Of a DNA stretch of 64,000 nt, positions 16,267-24,455 are shown one piece after another. Under the pieces are notes generated by a model, which had not been told where the DNA came from, ran no database searches, and worked only from the letters and a program-made list of their open reading frames with translations. Origin of the DNA: JAEUTH01 sp039931675 (lineage in GTDB: Bacteria > Bacteroidota > Bacteroidia > AKYH767-A > OLB10); NCBI GenBank assembly GCA_039931675.1, contig JBDTRM010000046.1, forward strand, positions 1 through 64,000, written 5' to 3'. Position 1 is the first letter of the stretch, and each line of letters opens with the position of its first letter. A program made the position numbers and the translations under genes.

Positions 16267-16740
16267 ATGGCAACCAAAAGGAAAAAACATAAAGTCATTA
16301 AAATAATAATTGACACCAATATTATTTTCAGTGCACTGCTTAACACCAACGGAACCATAGGCGATCTGCTTTTCAACTCATATAACCATTTTGAATTTTA
16401 CAGTTGCAGTTACATGCGATACGAAATAGAAAAGCATCGCGAAAAACTAAAACGCATTTCTAAATTATCAGACACTGAACTTGAAGAAGCAAGATTTAAA
16501 ATTTTTGACCAAATCAATTTTATTAACGAAGAACTTATTCCCGCAAAAACCTGGCTTGCAGCAGAAGAAATAACAAAGGAAATTGATATTGATGATTCAG
16601 ATTTTGTTGCATTGACAAAATATCTTAAAGGTTATTTATGGACAGGTGATAAAGAACTTTACAACGGACTAACAAAGAAAAACTTTAAAAGCGTTTTCAA
16701 TACATCAGAACTTATTGCTTTAAGGAAGGCAAAAAAATAA
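16267..16740 (+). CDS. PIN-domain toxin of a toxin-antitoxin pair
   Basis: 157 residues. PIN fold nuclease residues are visible: IIIDTNIIFSALL (Asp16), the conserved Glu in MRYEIEKHREKL, IDIDDSDFVAL with the acidic cluster, and LWTGDKELYNGL with the last Asp. In the family this is an Mg-dependent RNase held in check by the antitoxin encoded just upstream. With the upstream small gene it forms one cassette between repeat copies 6 and 7; a toxin-antitoxin pair in an array would select against loss of the array. Confidence 0.88.
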   Translation: MATKRKKHKVIKIIIDTNIIFSALLNTNGTIGDLLFNSYNHFEFYSCSYMRYEIEKHREKLKRISKLSDTELEEARFKIFDQINFINEELIPAKTWLAAEEITKEIDIDDSDFVALTKYLKGYLWTGDKELYNGLTKKNFKSVFNTSELIALRKAKK

Positions 16741-16795
16741 ATTGAACGTAAGCCTGTTGCATTGATGAAAGTATTGATAGATTTATTGGGGGGAT
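16741..16795 (+). repeat. Repeat I copy 7
   Basis: TTG 16757-16759, 18 nt, TAGATTTA 16778-16785 (last base differs), then TTGGGGGGA. It starts immediately after the PIN toxin stop. Confidence 0.86.
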
Positions 16796-16825
16796 TAATC
16801 ATGCAAATCTTATTATCAAAATAAC

Positions 16826-17251
16826 ATGAAAACATCGTATCTGATATTCTTAAATTTTCTAATATTTTTTAAAATAACGAATGGTCAAAATATATCCAAT
16901 CAAAAAAAGAACATAAAATCACATTATAAAAAAGAGAATATTATTGATGTAAGAAAAGCATTACAAGGAAAATGGGTTTTATCAGATAACAATGTTAATG
17001 AGTTGAATTTTTCAGGTGATACATTAATTGAAAAAACAGAATTGGGAATAGCGTATAATTTATATGCTTTAAGAAAAAAAATAGTCTTAGATGGAGATAC
17101 TATCAAATTGGCAAACTACGAAACAGCTTTATATTATGGTCCTCAAAATAAAGAATTACAATTGGTTTATATAATAGAAAATGTTACTGACAGTGTTTTG
17201 TCATTAACCTCTCCATATAGTAACCAGAATGCACTTTATGTTAGGAAGTAA
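16826..17251 (+). CDS. Exported lipocalin-like hypothetical protein
   Basis: 141 residues. Signal peptide to about residue 21 (FFKITNGQNI). The mature part is beta-rich with LQGKWVLSDNNVNELNFSGD and LDGDTIKLANY, the pattern of small Bacteroidota lipocalin-like proteins with an early G-x-W. No ligand can be inferred. Last gene of array I, between repeat copies 7 and 8. Confidence 0.68.
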   Translation: MKTSYLIFLNFLIFFKITNGQNISNQKKNIKSHYKKENIIDVRKALQGKWVLSDNNVNELNFSGDTLIEKTELGIAYNLYALRKKIVLDGDTIKLANYETALYYGPQNKELQLVYIIENVTDSVLSLTSPYSNQNALYVRK

Positions 17252-17277
17252 AATGAATAGCCCTTTGCTCAACGCGC

Positions 17278-17345
17278 ATTTCACAAAACCGTCAAACCTT
17301 TAACTAACCTGTTGCATTGATGAAAGTATTGATAAATTTGATGGA
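17278..17345 (+). repeat. Repeat I copy 8 (array end)
   Basis: TTG 17312-17314, 18 nt, TAAATTTG 17333-17340. Has the full 5' extension (TTTCACAAAACC, CAAACCTTTAAC). No gene follows in this orientation: the copy runs into a terminator and a convergent gene. Confidence 0.86.
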
Positions 17346-17360
17346 AATACTGCTCGCGCC

Positions 17361-17396
17361 AAACCTTATAGGTTTCTAAAAACCTATAAGGTTTTT
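17361..17396. terminator. Strong terminator between convergent units
   Basis: Perfect 15-bp stem AAACCTTATAGGTTT (17361-17375) pairing with 17380-17394, 4-nt loop, T-rich on the + side. It closes array I and separates it from the convergent T9SS gene. Confidence 0.75.
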
Positions 17397-17438
17397 GCGG
17401 ACGAAAACAGATTTGGAATCTTTGTAAAAGTTTAAAAA

Positions 17439-20084
17439 CTAATATTGAAACTTCTCTTTCAACACAACTCCATCACTCTCTACAATTAAAAAGTACATTC
17501 CCTGCGAAAAGTTGTAAAGATTAAGATGATTAGTTGTGTTAAGTTGTATCTGTTCATCAAAAACCAGCTTGCCTAATGTGTTGAAAATTTTTACGTGTGC
17601 TGATGTGTTTTCACAACATGGTGTAATTGAAAAGTCAATGCCTCCGTTGTTTGCCACTATTACTAATTGTTGTTTAATATCTTTCTTAAAGATAACGGTT
17701 TTCCATTCTGTATAAGTGCTGCTGCCGTTTATATCAGTTTGTTTTAACCGGTAATAAGAAGTTCCTTGATATGGTTCGTAGTCTCTCTCATTATATGATG
17801 CACCTGCATTTGCATTACCTTTAGCAGCTATCACGCTTACAACATTTTTATCCTTTGTATCTTTTGATTTTTCTATGGTAAAGAAATGATTGAATGGCTC
17901 ATTTAATGTTACCCATTTTATATCAACATAATTGTTTACAGCCTTTGCATCAAAACTTATCAAATTAACGGGCAACGGATTCAATAAATTAATTGATGCC
18001 AATGTGTAAGGACAATATTGTGTAGAGATTAAACTTGAAGTTATAGTTCCCGCAGCGGTTGTGCCTGTAAGCAATCCCGTGTTGTTACCATGATCGCGCC
18101 AGATGTTTCCGCCTGCATCATAACGCGCCACGCGCAAATCATTCATTGAAGTAACACCGCAACTGAAATTATCCCACGAAAGTGTAACCTGGCGGTTAGT
18201 AATTCCGGTAAGCCGGGTAAGATCCCAATACTCGCAATAACTTATGTGATCGAGTGTAGGCTCCAGGTTATTACCAAAAAGTGATTGCGGGTTAACAGGG
18301 AAATATTCAGCGCTAAATGATTCTGTTACAGGTGATGATAAACTTATATCATCAACAGCAAACGAAGGATCAGTGCCGGCATTATCATTATTATTTTCCC
18401 ATTTGAAAGCAATTTTTATTCCTGGATTATTGTTCGCACTCACCGGAAGAACTATTGAATAATTAGTCCATTGACCTTGTCCGCTTACGCAAATTGGGCT
18501 TTTTAAAGATGTATTTAAAACGCTCCATGCGGAACCATCATAATACCAAAGTGAAGCATTATCTAACAATGCTTGTCCATTACCTATATAATTAAATGAT
18601 AAAGTTATGCTCGATTTCCCTGTACAATTTATCAATGGTGATTCGGCCCTTCTATTAGTCATGCTAATGCTACTGGCAAGATAAGCAGCACCCCCGGCAG
18701 GATTAAAAACGCTTGTAACATGCAAAGTTTTGTTTCCATTGTTGGCAACACCGCAACCGGGAGGGGCAATACCACCCTCATCATCCGTAATTTGGAAAAA
18801 GTTAGGAAAACTTCCTTCAGCACCTAAAATATTTGCGAGTGACCATCCGGAAAGAGCGCTGAAATTTTCAGTCCAGAATGGCGGAGGCAAACCCGCAGCT
18901 CCCACGCTCATTCCTAATGGCTGCACATTATTTCCTTTACCTATCGGATAAGTAAAACCATTCGTTCCGGTTTTAATGCAAGGTCCACTCACAAAACTTG
19001 TATTATTATAACCTGATGCTGTTGCAAGGTCTCCAAACGTAATTGGGTATGTGGCAGAAGTTATAAATCGCCCTACTATAAAATTCGCATTGCCATCAAC
19101 TGTAAATGTTTTATTTACCAAAACATCATTTGCAGATTTATTAATCTCCAAGTTATAAACTGAAAGGATGCCGGGAGCAATAACAATGGTTTGTGCTATT
19201 GCACCTGCAAATAAAATTTTAGGAGTGCCTGTATAACTCAGTGTTCCGTTTACCGTAAGGTTTGATTCAAATTGAATCCCTGTGCCGCTGTTGCTTAGCG
19301 TATTGCCTGTCCTTATTAACATGTTCCCGATAACACGGGTAGGAGTGCCGTTTGTTTGAGCATTTGAAAAATTAACAGTGCCTATTCCGCTTCCGCCAAT
19401 ATCAAAATTGCCTTTAATGGTTGGAAATCCTGTTGAGCCAGTGAATATGCTCCCACCTGATGTAATCCAGTTGCCCGCTGTGGCATTTTCAATGGTGAGG
19501 TTTCCATAAAAAGCGCCACCACCTGCTGTTGTTGTAATTACAGGACTTCCGCCTGCTGTCTTTCTCAATATCCAATTTGAGTTAGCAGGGATTGTTGAAA
19601 CACCACCGTTATATGCAGTTTGCCAGGTGTTGCTTGCCGATCCCGTGGTTTTTATCAGTGTCGCTCCTGATGACATGCTCCATTTGGCTCCTGCTGAAAA
19701 AGTGAGAGTGCCTCCAACTGTTGTAAGATTATCGGTAATAGTACCATTGTTAATAAGATCAATGCCAACTCCATTATTAATTGTAAGTGTAATTACTCCG
19801 CTTATTGTAAGTGATCCTCCAAGGTTTACCGTCACCTCATCAATCGTAACTGTTGCATTTATTGTAACTGTGTTGGGACTTTGAATAGTAATTGCAAGAT
19901 CAGCACTTGTTGGTGTAGTTGCAGCAGGTACCCATCCTCCCACACCCGTAGGTGAACTCTCCCAGGTACTGATTGCATTCCAGTTACCCGTTGCCACTGA
20001 ACGATAATAATTCTGCGCGATGCAATCGGTTGCAGCAGCGAAAATTATCAGCATCAGAACAAAATATTTGTAAAACTTTTTCAA
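17439..20084 (-). CDS. Large secreted protein with T9SS type A sorting domain
   Basis: 881 residues. Signal peptide to about residue 24 (AAATDCIAQN). Residues ~30-370 are low-complexity beta repeats rich in T, N, G and S (TVTINATVTIDEV, GSLTISGVITLTINNG), as in beta-helix or adhesin-type proteins; NYYRSVATGNWNAISTWES is a common opening of such T9SS proteins. Residues ~405-590 read as a jelly-roll module with paired Cys (ESPLINCTGKSSITLSFNYI, FAVDDISL). The end carries a fibronectin-like segment (LINFDAKAVNN-like, PLPVNLISFDA) and the sorting domain (VKIFNTLGKLVFDE, FSQGMYFLIVES, LKEKFQY). Expected at the cell surface. Single gene, convergent with array I. Confidence 0.88.
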   Translation of the reverse strand: MKKFYKYFVLMLIIFAAATDCIAQNYYRSVATGNWNAISTWESSPTGVGGWVPAATTPTSADLAITIQSPNTVTINATVTIDEVTVNLGGSLTISGVITLTINNGVGIDLINNGTITDNLTTVGGTLTFSAGAKWSMSSGATLIKTTGSASNTWQTAYNGGVSTIPANSNWILRKTAGGSPVITTTAGGGAFYGNLTIENATAGNWITSGGSIFTGSTGFPTIKGNFDIGGSGIGTVNFSNAQTNGTPTRVIGNMLIRTGNTLSNSGTGIQFESNLTVNGTLSYTGTPKILFAGAIAQTIVIAPGILSVYNLEINKSANDVLVNKTFTVDGNANFIVGRFITSATYPITFGDLATASGYNNTSFVSGPCIKTGTNGFTYPIGKGNNVQPLGMSVGAAGLPPPFWTENFSALSGWSLANILGAEGSFPNFFQITDDEGGIAPPGCGVANNGNKTLHVTSVFNPAGGAAYLASSISMTNRRAESPLINCTGKSSITLSFNYIGNGQALLDNASLWYYDGSAWSVLNTSLKSPICVSGQGQWTNYSIVLPVSANNNPGIKIAFKWENNNDNAGTDPSFAVDDISLSSPVTESFSAEYFPVNPQSLFGNNLEPTLDHISYCEYWDLTRLTGITNRQVTLSWDNFSCGVTSMNDLRVARYDAGGNIWRDHGNNTGLLTGTTAAGTITSSLISTQYCPYTLASINLLNPLPVNLISFDAKAVNNYVDIKWVTLNEPFNHFFTIEKSKDTKDKNVVSVIAAKGNANAGASYNERDYEPYQGTSYYRLKQTDINGSSTYTEWKTVIFKKDIKQQLVIVANNGGIDFSITPCCENTSAHVKIFNTLGKLVFDEQIQLNTTNHLNLYNFSQGMYFLIVESDGVVLKEKFQY

Positions 20085-20336
20085 CGGATAGATATTGGGT
20101 TATTTGTTATTCTCTTGCCTTTTGCAACTTGCCTCTTATTTTCCAGCATTATTCAAAGATAAAAATTAAATCCAGCTATTTATATTCATTCACCCAACAA
20201 ATATGAACAGGCTGTGAATTAGATACAACAAATGTGCCTTGATAAAATTATCGGTACGGTGATTGATTTAAATGTACCTGTTATCGCAGATATGTTTAAT
20301 TTTGGCCAAAATTTAAAAGAGATGATCACAACTAAA

Positions 20337-20612
20337 ATGTCAACATATACCGAAACCGATTTGGATGATGTATTAATTGAAGAATTAATAGATGAAAAAC
20401 AAATCATACTATATAATGATGATGTGAATACATTTGATTGGGTGATAGAGTCGCTCATTAAAGTTTGCAAACATGAAGTGCAACAGGCAGAGCAGTGTGC
20501 GCATTTAGTTCATTACACCGGCAAGTGTGCAGTTAAGGAAGGCAGCTACGACAGGTTAGTACCTATGTGTACTGCTTTGTTAGATCGCGGGCTATCTGCC
20601 ACTATTGAGTAA
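20337..20612 (+). CDS. clpS: ATP-dependent Clp protease adaptor ClpS
   Basis: 91 residues from ATG 20337; the frame is open to 20232, but ClpS is about this length with a short flexible N-terminus. ClpS delivers N-degron substrates to ClpAP-type proteases. Signatures: ILYNDDVNTFDWVIESL (the NDD turn at 27-29 that binds the N-terminal residue) and AHLVHYTGKCAVKEG with the conserved VH (His59), then MCTALLDRGLSATIE. The M48 protease gene follows 25 nt downstream. Confidence 0.93.
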   Translation: MSTYTETDLDDVLIEELIDEKQIILYNDDVNTFDWVIESLIKVCKHEVQQAEQCAHLVHYTGKCAVKEGSYDRLVPMCTALLDRGLSATIE

Positions 20613-20637
20613 AAAACATTTCTTAAATTTTATTACC

Positions 20638-21462
20638 ATGTTAAAAAAATCAGTATTGATTATAGCAGTTGCTACGTTTATTTTTAATGCATGCAGCAAG
20701 GTTCCCATTACGGGACGCAAGCAGTTGCATTTATTACCCGAAAGCGAAATGGTGTCAATGGGGTTTGCATCTTACGGAGCTTTTCTCAAAGAAAATCCTC
20801 CTGCACCTGCTACCGATCCTAATGCTGAATTAGTAAAACGTGTAGGCAACAAGTTATCGCAGTCAGTAATTAAATTTCTTGCACAGCAAAAACTAAGCAG
20901 CCGCATCTCCGGTTATAAATGGGAATTTAATTTAGTGAACAGTCCCGAAGCTAACGCCTGGTGTATGCCTGGTGGTAAAGTGGTGGTGTATTCAGGATTG
21001 TTGCCCATTACAAAAGATGAAAACAGCCTCGCATTTGTTATGGGACATGAAATAGCACATGCTGTGGCGCAACATGGTAACGAAAGAATGAGTCAGCAAA
21101 TGAGCGTACAGGCCGGTGGAATGGCTTTAGATATGTATATGTCACAAAAGCCTGCAGAAACAAGGCTGCTTTATAATACAGCTTATGGTATAGGATCGCA
21201 GGTGGGTGTCATGTTACCATTCTCACGCCTGCATGAAGGCGAAGCAGATAAATTAGGAATGGTGTTTATGGCTTTGGCAGGATATGATCCCCGGCCTACT
21301 CCTGATATCTGGAAACGCATGGCAGCAGCAGGCGGAGCCAAACCGCCTGAAATATTAAGCACGCACCCAAGCGATGCAAACCGTGCTGCCGAAATGCGCA
21401 AGTATATGTCGCAAGCCATGAAGTATTATACAGGCACAGCAAACACTACCGGTGGAAAATAA
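20638..21462 (+). CDS. M48 family zinc metalloprotease lipoprotein
   Basis: 274 residues from ATG 20638 (an upstream in-frame ATG at 20605 would bury the signal peptide). Lipobox IFNAC with Cys19. Zinc site HEIAH (137-141) with the third ligand Glu in HEGEADKLG (about 202). The N-terminal PITGRKQLHLLPESEM is typical of BepA/LoiP-like periplasmic M48 proteases, which degrade misfolded envelope proteins. Probably attached to the inner leaflet of the outer membrane. No TPR domain is present, unlike BepA. Follows clpS closely and may be co-transcribed. Confidence 0.93.
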   Translation: MLKKSVLIIAVATFIFNACSKVPITGRKQLHLLPESEMVSMGFASYGAFLKENPPAPATDPNAELVKRVGNKLSQSVIKFLAQQKLSSRISGYKWEFNLVNSPEANAWCMPGGKVVVYSGLLPITKDENSLAFVMGHEIAHAVAQHGNERMSQQMSVQAGGMALDMYMSQKPAETRLLYNTAYGIGSQVGVMLPFSRLHEGEADKLGMVFMALAGYDPRPTPDIWKRMAAAGGAKPPEILSTHPSDANRAAEMRKYMSQAMKYYTGTANTTGGK

Positions 21463-21630
21463 ATATCAGGTATAACTTTTATCGGGATTGTTATTTAATT
21501 TGGTGCAAATTTGCGAACATAAATAAGTCATAAGTCATAAGGTATAAGGAATAAGACAACATACGATTTACCGCTAACTACTTATGCCTTACAACTTACG
21601 ACTAATGATTTACCCAATAACAAAACTCCA

Positions 21631-22095
21631 ATGCTTCTCGCATCCATTATTGCAATTATTCTTTTCGGTATTATATTGATTGTACTTGAAATATTGGTTC
21701 TGCCCGGATTAATTGCCGGTATTATTGGTGCTATCTTTATGATTATGGGTTTAGTGATGATGTATAAAAACTATGGTGATGTTTATGGCAACATAACTTT
21801 AATTGCTACCATTGTGCTCACAGCGTCAGCGTTAATTTATGCACTAAAATCAAAAGCCTGGAGGCGTTTCGGATTAAAAGATACTATTGATTCAAAAGTA
21901 ATTGATTTACAAAAAGAGCATATCGAACCAGGAACCATTGCTATCACAACATCAGCATTAAGACCAATGGGAACCGTGATAATCGGGATGAACAAATACG
22001 AAGCACAAACAAGCGGAGCGTACATTGAAGCTAACAGCGAAGTAGTAGTTTTAAAAGTTCTTACCAATAAATTATTAGTAGAATTGAAAAGTTGA
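21631..22095 (+). CDS. NfeD-like membrane protein
   Basis: 154 residues. Three membrane helices in the first ~75 residues (IILIVLEILVLPGLIAGIIG is the usual NfeD opening), then a basic stretch and a C-terminal OB-fold (GTIAITTSALRPMGTVIIG, then GAYIEANSEVVVLKV). NfeD proteins are encoded beside flotillins and probably help organise membrane domains; the floA-like gene lies 150 bp downstream. It lacks the N-terminal ClpP-like protease part of long NfeD forms. Confidence 0.88.
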   Translation: MLLASIIAIILFGIILIVLEILVLPGLIAGIIGAIFMIMGLVMMYKNYGDVYGNITLIATIVLTASALIYALKSKAWRRFGLKDTIDSKVIDLQKEHIEPGTIAITTSALRPMGTVIIGMNKYEAQTSGAYIEANSEVVVLKVLTNKLLVELKS

Positions 22096-22105
22096 TCAGT
22101 TAAAC

Positions 22106-22134
22106 TTTCGGAAAGTTGAAGGAACTTTCCGAAA
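22106..22134. repeat. 12-bp stem hairpin, copy 1
   Basis: TTTCGGAAAGTT and AACTTTCCGAAA with a 5-nt loop. The same arms and loop length occur at 61306-61334. It follows the NfeD-like stop and has no T tract, so a mobile or structural repeat is as likely as a terminator. Confidence 0.7.
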
Positions 22135-22245
22135 ATAAAATATTCCTCTCACTCCATCATTTCTTCCGATACATCGGAATCCATCATTCCAGTTATCCCA
22201 ACATTCAATCATTCAACATTCAAAAATTCAAAACTTCAAACAAAT

Positions 22246-23226
22246 ATGAGCACATTACCGGTTACCATTTTTGCAATTATAGGAGGTATTATTCTCCTTT
22301 TTATGTTTCTTTATTTTGTTCCTGTTGGATTGTGGATCACAGCAGTATTTTCAAATGTGCGCATCAGCATTTTTGATTTGATAACGATGCGCCTTCGCAA
22401 GGTGCCACCTGCAATAGTTGTTAATGCATTAATCAATTCTACTAAAGCAGGATTAGCAGTAACAAAAAACGAAATTGAAACGCATTACCTCGCAGGTGGT
22501 CATGTTAACAACGTTATGAAAGCTATGATATCAGCCGACAAGGCAAACATTCCTTTAACCTTTAAATTGGCTACAGCAATTGACCTTGCAGGACGTGATG
22601 TTGCTGATGCCGTGCAGTTGTCAGTTAACCCGCGTGTGATTGATACACCGCCTGTTTCTGCTGTTGCAAAAAACGGAATTCAGTTAATGGTGAAAGCACG
22701 AGTGACTGTTCGCGCCAACATTAACCAGTTGGTAGGTGGTGCAGGTGAGGAAACAATATTGGCCCGTGTAGGCGAAGGTATAGTTACCACGATAGGCTCA
22801 GCACACGATCATAAAACAGTGCTCGAAAATCCTGACCAGATCAGTAAAACGGTTTTGAATAAAGGACTTGATGCAGGCACAGCTTTCGAAATTTTATCAA
22901 TTGATATTGCCGATATTGATGTGGGTGAAAACATTGGCGCGAAATTGCAAACTGACCAGGCATCGGCCGATTTAAAAGTGGCACAGGCAAAAGCCGAAGA
23001 GCGCAGGGCAATGGCCGTAGCTTACGAGCAGGAGATGAAAGCCAAAGCACAGGAAGCACGCGCTAAGGTAATAGAAGCCGAAGCGCAGATACCAATGGCA
23101 ATGGCCGAAGCTTTTCGTTCGGGTAATTTAGGAATTATGGATTACTATAAAATGCAAAATATACAGGCTGATACCACCATGCGCGAATCATTTGGTAAAG
23201 GTGGAGGAACACAAGAGAAAAAGTAA
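22246..23226 (+). CDS. floA: Flotillin-like protein FloA
   Basis: 326 residues, normal for FloA. One N-terminal membrane segment (8-33), then the SPFH-like domain (ITMRLRKVPPAIVVNALINS, ETHYLAGGHVNNVMKAMISA, SVNPRVIDTPPVSAVAKNGI) and a charged Ala/Glu/Lys-rich coiled coil (about 235-290, AKAEERRAMAVAYEQEMKAK). Organises membrane microdomains. The pairing with the NfeD-like gene upstream supports the call. Confidence 0.95.
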   Translation: MSTLPVTIFAIIGGIILLFMFLYFVPVGLWITAVFSNVRISIFDLITMRLRKVPPAIVVNALINSTKAGLAVTKNEIETHYLAGGHVNNVMKAMISADKANIPLTFKLATAIDLAGRDVADAVQLSVNPRVIDTPPVSAVAKNGIQLMVKARVTVRANINQLVGGAGEETILARVGEGIVTTIGSAHDHKTVLENPDQISKTVLNKGLDAGTAFEILSIDIADIDVGENIGAKLQTDQASADLKVAQAKAEERRAMAVAYEQEMKAKAQEARAKVIEAEAQIPMAMAEAFRSGNLGIMDYYKMQNIQADTTMRESFGKGGGTQEKK

Positions 23227-23229
23227 GCG

Positions 23230-23272
23230 TGTTTTAAAATATTTGGGTTGCAAAAAGGATGGTGCAATAATA
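23230..23272 (-). repeat. Repeat II, degenerate copy (outlying island)
   Basis: On the + strand, GTTTTAAAATATTTGGGTTGC followed by AAAAGG and AATAA match the repeat II consensus with several changes. It lies between the floA stop and the end of the next minus-strand gene. Confidence 0.55.
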
Positions 23273-23285
23273 AGGGTGATTCTTT

Positions 23286-23816
23286 TTAAGTGTCAATTGT
23301 TACTATGCCATTTATTTCATACTTATTTAAATCCTCAGTCAAAATTCTTTTTCCTTTTCTTTTTTTATAAAATCTTATTTGGCAACCATTGTAATGCTCA
23401 TCATTCGCCCATTTCATTTTTTTATCAAATTGTTGACCTAATTCAACTGTCTCAAATGACAGGACAAATTGCAATTTCGTTTTACCTGCATTTTGAAACT
23501 TCTCAACTAATAGTTTTAAAGTTGTTAATCCTGCCGAAATAATTTTTCTTAAATTTTCTTTGTCAGCAGTTTTTAAATAATCCTCAACATGAAAATGATT
23601 TATTAAACTTTCGGTTCCGGTTTTATCAACTAATGTTTTTGGAAAAGGGTTTTTTTCATTTGTTAATGTTGTCATAGTGATACAATCGTTCTGCTCTAAA
23701 ATTTCTCCTGAAATAAGTTTGCTTAATTTTTGGGGAATTGCAAAGTCAACAGTCTTGAAGTCAATATCAAGCTGTTTTAAATATCTGTCAAAAATCTTAT
23801 TGGTTTTTATTTTCAC
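23286..23816 (-). CDS. Hypothetical cytoplasmic protein
   Basis: 176 residues beginning with GTG 23816. No family recognised. Soluble, Lys-rich, without signal peptide; LRKIISAGLTTLKLLVEKFQ forms a helix, and FETVELGQQFDKKMKWANDE is followed by basic KKRKGKR. The ATG carried by repeat II copy at 23842 is out of frame and meets a stop after a few codons, so this gene uses its own start. It is flanked by repeat II copies on both sides. Confidence 0.6.
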   Translation of the reverse strand: MKIKTNKIFDRYLKQLDIDFKTVDFAIPQKLSKLISGEILEQNDCITMTTLTNEKNPFPKTLVDKTGTESLINHFHVEDYLKTADKENLRKIISAGLTTLKLLVEKFQNAGKTKLQFVLSFETVELGQQFDKKMKWANDEHYNGCQIRFYKKRKGKRILTEDLNKYEINGIVTIDT

Positions 23817-23841
23817 GTCAGTTGTAAAGAGTTCGACATTT

Positions 23842-23882
23842 CATTTTAAAACTATTTGGTTTGCGAAAAGTAGGGAATAAAT
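23842..23882 (-). repeat. Repeat II copy in outlying island
   Basis: TTTTAAAACTATTTGGTTTG and CGAAAAGTAGGGAATAAATG on the + strand, nearly identical to array II copies although the array starts 10 kb away. Confidence 0.88.
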
Positions 23883-23933
23883 GACAGGACTATCATTGTT
23901 TTGTTGAGAAGGAAAGAAACTTGTAAGCTGATA

Positions 23934-24401
23934 TTATTCACATTCATAAAACCCACTGAAATTTATTGAATCCTTTAAAACAGGAAATATTCTTAAATAA
24001 CATTTATCTACTTTTAGTAGGACTGAATCTGATGAACAACTTACATCAACAAAATAAATGTAGTTATAACTATTATTTACCATTGAAATTGAGTCACCGA
24101 TAATTAAATTAGGATCTCCTAAATAATGCTTCAGCTCTTTGCTATCTTGAAATTTGTAAATCTGATTTAAAATATCCCTCCATAATTTAATTCTTTTCCC
24201 TTTGCACCCTAAACTATCTTCTTTCCATTTCATAAAAAGATAAGCAAGACTATCGTCAATTAATATTGACTTTTCAATTTTATTAGTTTGGCATTTACAT
24301 TTATTACTACCAGAAAACGCCAAGTTTGCTGTGGCAATAAAAATAACAACAAAAATACGTTTAGATATTCTCTTCACACCGCTTTCAATTTCATATTTCA
24401 T
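23934..24401 (-). CDS. Exported hypothetical protein
   Basis: 155 residues. It begins MKYEIES, like several short frames opened by repeat II. The hydrophobic signal segment comes at residues 16-32 (IFVVIFIATANLAFSGS); the mature part has four Cys. AYLFMKWKEDSLGCKGKR and ELKHYLGDPN are features also seen in small exported Bacteroidota proteins with a GxPx turn, but I cannot name the family. Second gene of the repeat II island. Confidence 0.62.
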   Translation of the reverse strand: MKYEIESGVKRISKRIFVVIFIATANLAFSGSNKCKCQTNKIEKSILIDDSLAYLFMKWKEDSLGCKGKRIKLWRDILNQIYKFQDSKELKHYLGDPNLIIGDSISMVNNSYNYIYFVDVSCSSDSVLLKVDKCYLRIFPVLKDSINFSGFYECE

Positions 24402-24430
24402 TTGTCAGTTATTTGGTTGGCCTTATGTTT
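24396..24430 (-). repeat. Repeat II, degenerate copy
   Basis: TTTCATTTGTCAGTTATTTGG on the + strand matches the ATG-proximal half of repeat II and covers the start codon of the gene ending at 23934. Confidence 0.45.
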
Positions 24431-24455
24431 TTGAAAATGGAATGTGCTTCTGTTA

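Noticed and set aside
11022..17345. CRISPR array
   Set aside because: Repeat spacing is 0.6-1.5 kb with full genes between, repeats are not palindromic in CRISPR style and no cas genes are present.
19627..19884. Open + strand frame inside the large T9SS gene
   Set aside because: It is the antisense shadow of a low-complexity T/V/N-rich coding region; no start context and no homology-like features.
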